Positions 22,536-26,832 of a DNA stretch of 26,832 nucleotides are shown here, piece after piece (the first letter of the stretch is position 1; each line of letters begins with the position of its first letter). The notes beneath the pieces were generated by a model that worked only from the letters and a program-made list of their open reading frames with translations, was not told the DNA's origin and ran no database searches. The DNA is taken from positions 1-26,832 of the forward strand of contig NZER01000256.1 of the NCBI GenBank assembly GCA_002690445.1, read 5' to 3'. The position numbers and the translations under genes were made by a program. This stretch comes from Candidatus Pacearchaeota archaeon (lineage in GTDB: Archaea; Nanoarchaeota; Nanoarchaeia; Pacearchaeales; GW2011-AR1).

Positions 22536-23444
22536 ATGAAGTTCCCTGCCTTGCCTAAGAATAATGCTCTCACCATTGGGATTAGAGGTCAGAGCAAATA
22601 CGGAAAGACTTATCTGAGTAACACGTTTAACACGATTCCGAATTCTGTGGTTGCTGATACTCACAGGACTCGGAGCACTGTTGAGACGATGAAGATCCTG
22701 AACAACTCGAAACTACGGAGGATTAGAACTTTTGACGAGCTTGATAGCATGGCGACTGAGTTTGCAGTCGAGTACAAGCCAAACAGTAGCTTTGTGCTTG
22801 ACTCTGGCTCGGACATTGTGAATCTGGCTATGCTCAAGTATAAGGAGCAACATGGGAAAAACCCCTTCGAGTTCACCTGGCAGACTGTGTGGGATTATAT
22901 TAAGACCTTCATGGAGACTGTAACAGGCTCAGGTAATGATTTGATATTAACTCTTATGATGAAGAGGAGAAGGAATGAGCAGGGGGAGATAATCCCTGGG
23001 GTTTGGCAGGCTCATGAGTGGAAGGACCTTGAGTATCATGCTTCTGCCATGTTCAGCCTTCAGAGAGGTGTTCAAATCGGTCAGAAGCTCTGGTTCCCTT
23101 ATAGGATTTTTGTTAAGGTGGATAGTAACAGGTTCAGCCCGATTGGTTCCACTAAGCCTATGATTGTGGGGAGTTTCACCAGACCTAATGTTTTGGAACA
23201 GCTACAGCATGAATATAGGGGTACAATCAAGGATGTTCTTAATGAGTATTATCATTCGTTATATGATAGTGAGTATAATAATGATGTTAGGTTCTGTCGG
23301 GATATTAAGGAGTTGTTAGGTCCTGAGCTTAAAGAGGCTGACAGCGTTGATGACTTGGTTGGTGACAAGCATGAGAAGCCTGTTCAGCAGACGGAGGACG
23401 AGCTTATCATATCATCTGAAAATAGGGATTCCATGGAGATATAA
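22536..23444 (+). CDS. Sak4-like / AAA_24-type ATPase, recombination protein (302 aa)
   Basis: ATG with GGAG 8 nt upstream. Residues 18-25 are the Walker A GQSKYGKT, and SSFVLDSG (84-91) is Walker B with D89. A conserved tract follows: WQTVWDYIKTFMETVTGSGN, then LILTLMMKRRR, then an EWKDLEYHASAMFSLQRG region. This is the pattern of the RecA-like Sak4/PF13479 group, phage-encoded ATPases thought to work with an SSB in single-strand annealing and recombination-dependent replication. The C-terminal 60 residues are acidic and likely unstructured (KPVQQTEDELIISSENRD). A companion RPA-like protein sits three genes upstream, consistent with this. Confidence 0.8.
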   Translation: MKFPALPKNNALTIGIRGQSKYGKTYLSNTFNTIPNSVVADTHRTRSTVETMKILNNSKLRRIRTFDELDSMATEFAVEYKPNSSFVLDSGSDIVNLAMLKYKEQHGKNPFEFTWQTVWDYIKTFMETVTGSGNDLILTLMMKRRRNEQGEIIPGVWQAHEWKDLEYHASAMFSLQRGVQIGQKLWFPYRIFVKVDSNRFSPIGSTKPMIVGSFTRPNVLEQLQHEYRGTIKDVLNEYYHSLYDSEYNNDVRFCRDIKELLGPELKEADSVDDLVGDKHEKPVQQTEDELIISSENRDSMEI

Positions 23445-23456
23445 GGAGAATAAAAT

Positions 23457-23591
23457 ATGAATAGGATTATAAATAAAGATATAATGGCTCTTGCTTTTTA
23501 TCTACAAGATAATTACCCATTTAAAATCCATGATATTATAAATATAATTAATATATCGGAAGGAGATAGAAAATGGATAAAGAAAGAGTAG
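23457..23591 (+). CDS. Small AT-rich ORF preceding the Mom-like gene (44 aa)
   Basis: ATG at 23457 with AGGAG 8 nt upstream; TAG at 23589-23591, overlapping the Mom-like gene by 19 nt. The product is MNRIINKDIMALAFYLQDNY, then PFKIHDIINIINISEGDRKW. It may resemble a helix-turn-helix fragment (IKK.. spacing around KDIMALAFYLQDN and KIHDIINIINI), but the evidence is thin. Composition is as AT-rich as the following gene, unlike the genes on either side of the island. Confidence 0.5.
   Translation: MNRIINKDIMALAFYLQDNYPFKIHDIINIINISEGDRKWIKKE
23553..23584 (+). repeat. 32-bp direct repeat, copy 1 (ribosome binding site plus first codons)
   Basis: The 32-nt stretch beginning ATATCGGAAGGAGATAG and running through ATGGATAAAGAA is identical to 24492-24523. 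It contains AAGGAG 7 nt before the ATG and the first four codons (Met-Asp-Lys-Glu). TATC/GATA can form a 4-bp hairpin exposing the Shine-Dalgarno sequence in the loop. Confidence 0.9.
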
Positions 23592-24457
23592 ATTCGTATA
23601 ATAAAGACCATTGTTGGCAGTACGATATTAAATTAAATAATATTAATAGTGATTTAATAGATGTTCTTGATAAAGGTCATACAATAGAGGAAATTGAATC
23701 TTTATCTATTACAGACTTCGATTTCCAATTTGAGGAAAAAGACAAGATATTCCAAGAGGTTAAACAATTCATCGAAAAACATGAATGGTTAGGACGTTTA
23801 GGTTTATATCCTACACATTTCTTTACTGCAAGATATAAAGGAATATTAGCAGGTGTAGTTATAATGGATATGCCTAATGCTTTCTCTAAACTATTAGGTG
23901 AAGATACTAAAACTATGGAAAGATTAATAAGCAGAGGTGCTTGTATATCTTGGAGTCCTAAAAACTTAGCATCTTCATTAATTATGTTTGGTATTAAATG
24001 GGTGGTTAAAAACACTCAATATAGGCTATTTACAGCTTATTCAGATCCCGAAGCTAAAGAATTAGGTACAATATATCAAGCCTGTAATTTCTATTACTTA
24101 GGTCAGAAGTCGGGAACTAAACACCAATTTGAAAATGAGAATGGTCGTTGGGTATCTGATAGGTATTTTAGAAGTAGAAGTGTTTATAAGAAAATTGCTA
24201 AACGTCTTAAAATTGAATGGCAAAGTGAATGGCAAGAAAGAGATAGAGTATTCTTTGATAAAATGCCTGAATATATTGCTAAAGCTATTAAGGATGAATC
24301 TAAAGCCTATCAAAACTCTTGTAAGAAAAGAGATGTAATGCCTAAACATAAATACTGTTATGTTTTAGGAACTTCTAAGAAAGATACTAAACGTCTTAAA
24401 AAGATATTTGAAGATAGAAATAAGACATTAGATTATCCTAAGAAAAGAGGTGCTTAA
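23573..24457 (+). CDS. Mom-like GNAT-fold DNA modification protein (294 aa)
   Basis: The core matches phage Mu Mom-type acyltransferase-like proteins: FTARYKGILAGVVIMDMP (84-101) as the central beta-strand/acetyl-CoA region, RGACISWSPKNLASSLI (121-137), and YSDPEAKELGTIYQACNFYY (156-175) with the LGQ that follows. In Mu, Mom modifies adenine in viral DNA and protects it from host restriction enzymes. The N-terminal ~80 and C-terminal ~90 residues are extra; the C-terminal part is basic (KKDTKRLKKIFEDRNKTLDY). Codon use and composition are strongly AT-rich (17 of 60 G+C at 24301-24360 against 26 of 60 at 25801-25860), unlike the neighbouring genes, so this is probably an acquired cargo gene. 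The modification chemistry is inferred. Confidence 0.7.
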   Translation: MDKERVDSYNKDHCWQYDIKLNNINSDLIDVLDKGHTIEEIESLSITDFDFQFEEKDKIFQEVKQFIEKHEWLGRLGLYPTHFFTARYKGILAGVVIMDMPNAFSKLLGEDTKTMERLISRGACISWSPKNLASSLIMFGIKWVVKNTQYRLFTAYSDPEAKELGTIYQACNFYYLGQKSGTKHQFENENGRWVSDRYFRSRSVYKKIAKRLKIEWQSEWQERDRVFFDKMPEYIAKAIKDESKAYQNSCKKRDVMPKHKYCYVLGTSKKDTKRLKKIFEDRNKTLDYPKKRGA

Positions 24458-24491
24458 ATATTTTGTAAACAGCAAAAAAGACCAAAAAGGG

Positions 24492-24523
24492 ATATCGGAA
24501 GGAGATAGAAAATGGATAAAGAA
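24492..24523 (+). repeat. 32-bp direct repeat, copy 2 (ribosome binding site plus first codons)
   Basis: Exact copy of 23553-23584, providing the ribosome binding site and first four codons of the 71-aa gene. Sequences diverge immediately on both sides of the 32-nt unit. Confidence 0.9.
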
Positions 24524-24727
24524 CTTAAAATAGTAATAGAAGGAGAACGAGAAACAGAAAATGTGAGAGAAGGCTATAAGCATATTTTCACACTTGCTTT
24601 GAATGAGGATATTGATGTATCTAAAATAACCATATCACATTATGAAGAAGAGCCTTTTGTAGAATATGCTGATGGTTTTTTCACGATCGTTTCTGCTTCT
24701 CCTTATCGTGGATGTGGTTCTAAATGA
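24512..24727 (+). CDS. Small protein encoded next to the Mom-like gene (71 aa)
   Basis: ATG at 24512 within the duplicated start region. The chain is acidic and probably beta-rich: KELKIVIEGERETENVREGY, then KHIFTLALNEDIDVSKITIS, then HYEEEPFVEYADGFFTIVSA, ending SPYRGCGSK. No family is recognised. Because its translation start is identical to that of the Mom-like gene, the two may be produced in a fixed ratio or be controlled by the same RNA-binding factor. Confidence 0.65.
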   Translation: MDKELKIVIEGERETENVREGYKHIFTLALNEDIDVSKITISHYEEEPFVEYADGFFTIVSASPYRGCGSK

Positions 24728-24788
24728 AAACTAATAAAGTCTTAGATTAAAGTGATTAGCGATTCAACTATCTTTAAGAGGGAATAAC

Positions 24789-25736
24789 ATGGAGTTCTGG
24801 CAGTTTGAACAGAGGATAAATCTCTCGTTAAAAGCTAAAATTGCTTTATCTAAGACAAGGATTAAAGAGTGGTACAATCATTATGACTCCAGGGTTTATG
24901 TGTCTTTTTCAGGTGGCATGGATTCGACAGTACTTTTAAATATTGTTCGACAAGTTTATCCTGAGATCCCTGCTGTGTTCTTTGATACTGGCATGGAATA
25001 TCCTGAGATTAAGGCTCATGTTAAAGGTACTGAGAATGTCACAATAATAAGACCTAAAAAGACATTCTCTCAAGTCATTAAAGAGTATGGTTATCCTATC
25101 ATATCTAAGCAGACAGCTCATGCATTGTCAATGCATCAGAATCCTACAGAGGAGAATAAAGCATCTCGAAATCTGCATCTTACAGGATATACAAGAAGTG
25201 GTCAATATGCTCCAAATTTTAAACTCGCTGAAAAATGGAGGTATCTTAAAGATGCCCCCTTTAAAATATCAGATAGATGTTGTCATTGGCTGAAAAAGGA
25301 GCCTGCTAGAAGATATATAAAAGAAACAGGGAGGTATCCCATGTTAGGAACACAAGCCACAGAATCACGGATCAGGAAAGACGTTTATCTTAAGACAGGC
25401 TGTAATGCTTATGATCTAAAGCATCCACGTTCTACTCCCTTGGGCTTCTGGACAAATCAAAATACTCTAGAGTATTTGAAAAAAATGGGCATCCCTTATG
25501 CCTCTATTTATGGGGATATAATAGAAAAAAGGGGTAAGTTAGAGACAACAGGAGAAGGAGGCACAGGCTGTATGTTCTGCATGTTCGGGGTGCATCTAGA
25601 GAAGCATCCTAATAGGTTTGATAGGCTGAAGAAATCACATCCTAAGCATTATGATTATTGTATGAAAAAATTGGGACTTCAAAAAGTCTTAGATTATATA
25701 GGAGTGTATCAATATGAGTCTCTTGAGATTTATTGA
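24789..25736 (+). CDS. PAPS-reductase-like PP-loop ATPase (315 aa)
   Basis: ATG at 24789 with GAGGG upstream. Residues 41-47 are the PP-loop SGGMDST, and FFDTGMEYPE (65-74) is the partner loop. Two further Cys groups are visible: CCHWLKKEPARRY (164 on) and TGCMFCMFGVHLEK (C261, C264), which could bind a cofactor such as Fe-S or act in sulfur transfer. Phages often carry such proteins, and relatives of this fold act in DNA phosphorothioation (DndC) and sulfur or nucleobase chemistry, activating a substrate through an adenylate. The real substrate is unknown. Its position beside the Mom-like gene suggests a linked role in DNA modification. The gene is moderately AT-rich and overlaps the primase start by 23 nt. 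Confidence 0.8.
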   Translation: MEFWQFEQRINLSLKAKIALSKTRIKEWYNHYDSRVYVSFSGGMDSTVLLNIVRQVYPEIPAVFFDTGMEYPEIKAHVKGTENVTIIRPKKTFSQVIKEYGYPIISKQTAHALSMHQNPTEENKASRNLHLTGYTRSGQYAPNFKLAEKWRYLKDAPFKISDRCCHWLKKEPARRYIKETGRYPMLGTQATESRIRKDVYLKTGCNAYDLKHPRSTPLGFWTNQNTLEYLKKMGIPYASIYGDIIEKRGKLETTGEGGTGCMFCMFGVHLEKHPNRFDRLKKSHPKHYDYCMKKLGLQKVLDYIGVYQYESLEIY

Positions 25737-26730
25737 GCTCCCCCGATATGTGGGTAATCCCCATCAGACCTTAGTCAGAACCAAGGAGGAGCTCAGGAGG
25801 TTCATAGCTGAGAACAATGGCAGGAGACCTTGTTTCATAAGCCTGTACTCCTTTAAGAGCAAGACTCAGCTGGAGTTGGATAAGATATACTTTGACTTTG
25901 ATGTGGAGCATCGGGGGGAGGCTTATGATGAGTTCAGGCTTCAAAAGGATGTTCTAAGCCTGGTGGCGTTCCTCTCCCCCTATCCTGTGGTGATAATCAA
26001 CACTAGGAAGGGTTATCACGCCTACATCCCCCTTGTGCCTGAGCTTATGCACAGGGAGAAGGCTCATAAGAAAATCCAGGTCGTGCAGAGTTGGCTCACC
26101 TGGAGGCTTGGTCTGACCACTGCAGACGCCAGGGTATTCGGGGATGAAAGGAGGATAACTCGAATACCTAACTGCTATTATGTTGATAGTAGGAATTATA
26201 AAGCAAATGGGACCTGTTGTGTCCCCCTGAGTATTGATGAGATATGGTTCTTTGATGTGAACAGGCTTGAGAGGCTGTGTAAGGCTCCCAGGAAGCATTT
26301 TATACACTCTCCCTTACAATCACCCTTGAAGTCCATTGACGAGCTCATAGGCTCGTATAATATGATAGCTAAGAACATAATATGCAGAGGAGATAAGCAC
26401 GCTCCAAATAGTCGGGAGAATATGAATGTCGCTAACGAGTTCATAAACAGAGTGTTCACAAGATACCCCTGTGTAGGTTCTGAGATTCAGGAGGATAATC
26501 CCATCAGCTTTGCTCGTTTCTGTGCTGTGATTCATCTGAAGAAGATAGGCTGGGATATTGAACAGATTTGGAAGTTTTTTGCTGGGCTGGGTATGAGGGA
26601 TTTTGACTCTGACAAGACTGCTTATCATGTTGAGTACATTTATAGGAGATATAATATGCATCCTTCTTGCTCAAGTCTGAAGGAGAAGGGCTTGTGTCTA
26701 GGTGATAAGTGTAAGAGATACAGGGGATGA
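25714..26730 (+). CDS. Fused PriS-PriL-like archaeal/eukaryotic primase (338 aa)
   Basis: ATG at 25714 with GGAG 9 nt upstream. The catalytic AEP core is visible: YFDFDVE with D61/D63, GYHAYIPL (H102), and a third-motif region ADARVFGDERRITRIPN (137-153). The C-terminal half matches the PriL iron-sulfur domain: RYPCVGSEI (C253), an ARFCAVIHLKKIGWDIEQIW helix, then HPSCSSLKEKGLCLGDKCKR (C319, C328, C333), which together give four candidate Fe-S cysteines. The fusion resembles plasmid and archaeal virus primases that combine PriS and PriL in one chain. It would make primers for replication, and supports an archaeal host. At 338 aa it is compact, so some PriS/PriL parts are reduced. Confidence 0.85.
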   Translation: MSLLRFIELPRYVGNPHQTLVRTKEELRRFIAENNGRRPCFISLYSFKSKTQLELDKIYFDFDVEHRGEAYDEFRLQKDVLSLVAFLSPYPVVIINTRKGYHAYIPLVPELMHREKAHKKIQVVQSWLTWRLGLTTADARVFGDERRITRIPNCYYVDSRNYKANGTCCVPLSIDEIWFFDVNRLERLCKAPRKHFIHSPLQSPLKSIDELIGSYNMIAKNIICRGDKHAPNSRENMNVANEFINRVFTRYPCVGSEIQEDNPISFARFCAVIHLKKIGWDIEQIWKFFAGLGMRDFDSDKTAYHVEYIYRRYNMHPSCSSLKEKGLCLGDKCKRYRG

Positions 26731-26832
26731 TTTTCCCCCCCCCTCCCTGACTTTCCGAATGAGTAAGGAATAAATGATTAGCCTTATCTGCTTTCAAGAC
26801 TAATGATAATAATAAGGGAGCCATCTTTTTAG
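26731..26832. other. Short right-edge stretch without a gene
   Basis: About 100 nt contain a C-run (CCCCCCCCC near 26737) and short AT-rich sequence but no convincing ORF, promoter or terminator. A following gene may lie beyond the window. Confidence 0.5.

Noticed and set aside
1..26832. CRISPR arrays, tRNA or rRNA genes, and insertion sequences
   Set aside because: No regularly spaced repeats, cloverleaf, rRNA-like tract or transposase was seen.

Overview
The window looks like part of a tailed, double-stranded DNA virus (Caudoviricetes type) or a closely related provirus, most likely infecting an archaeon. The morphogenesis genes are of the classic head-tail kind: terminase, portal, HK97-fold capsid, tail tube, tape measure, hub and fibres. 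The replication genes are of archaeal/eukaryotic type: a fused PriS-PriL-like primase with four candidate Fe-S cysteines, an RPA-like OB-fold candidate, an MCM-like AAA+ ATPase and a Sak4-like ATPase. TATA-box-like sequences lie ahead of both transcription units. The archaeal host is an inference. The host genus cannot be read from the sequence, and no integrase, tRNA, rRNA or CRISPR array is visible.

Layout. Positions 1 to about 18,410 are transcribed leftward as one dense operon of late genes, most joined by ATGA overlaps or good GGAGG-type Shine-Dalgarno sites. In order of transcription they are: two tiny leader ORFs, a truncated ParB-like 51-aa ORF, TerS, TerL, a membrane protein, a portal-MuF-metallopeptidase fusion, a 45-aa ORF, protease-scaffold, decoration protein, encapsulin-like capsid protein, a small basic protein, two tandem paralogues, connector, gp10-like neck protein, holin-like protein, tail terminator, a 61-aa protein, tail tube, tail assembly chaperone with a -1 frameshift, tape measure, tail fibre, an 81-aa protein, hub, a virion protein, and a fibre/adhesin cut by the left window edge.

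Positions about 18,410 to 19,231 are the divergent control region. It is AT-rich, has a cluster of nine TTGTAA/TTACAA hexamers (a tenth lies just outside it), small palindromes and TATA boxes in both directions, and a GC-richer block at 18,995-19,157 that can fold into nested long stems. It is the best place for an origin and for a structured RNA.

Positions 19,232 to 26,730 are transcribed rightward and hold the early/replication module: an unknown 140-aa protein, the AAA+ ATPase, two small ORFs, the RPA-like protein, a zinc ribbon, a 72-aa protein, a Sak4-like ATPase, an AT-rich cargo island, a PAPS-reductase-like PP-loop protein and the primase. The island (about 23,445-24,780) encodes a Mom-like GNAT protein and small ORFs, and carries a 32-bp duplication of a ribosome binding site plus start codon. 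With the PP-loop gene beside it, the Mom-like gene suggests a DNA-base modification system, the most interesting candidate system in the window.
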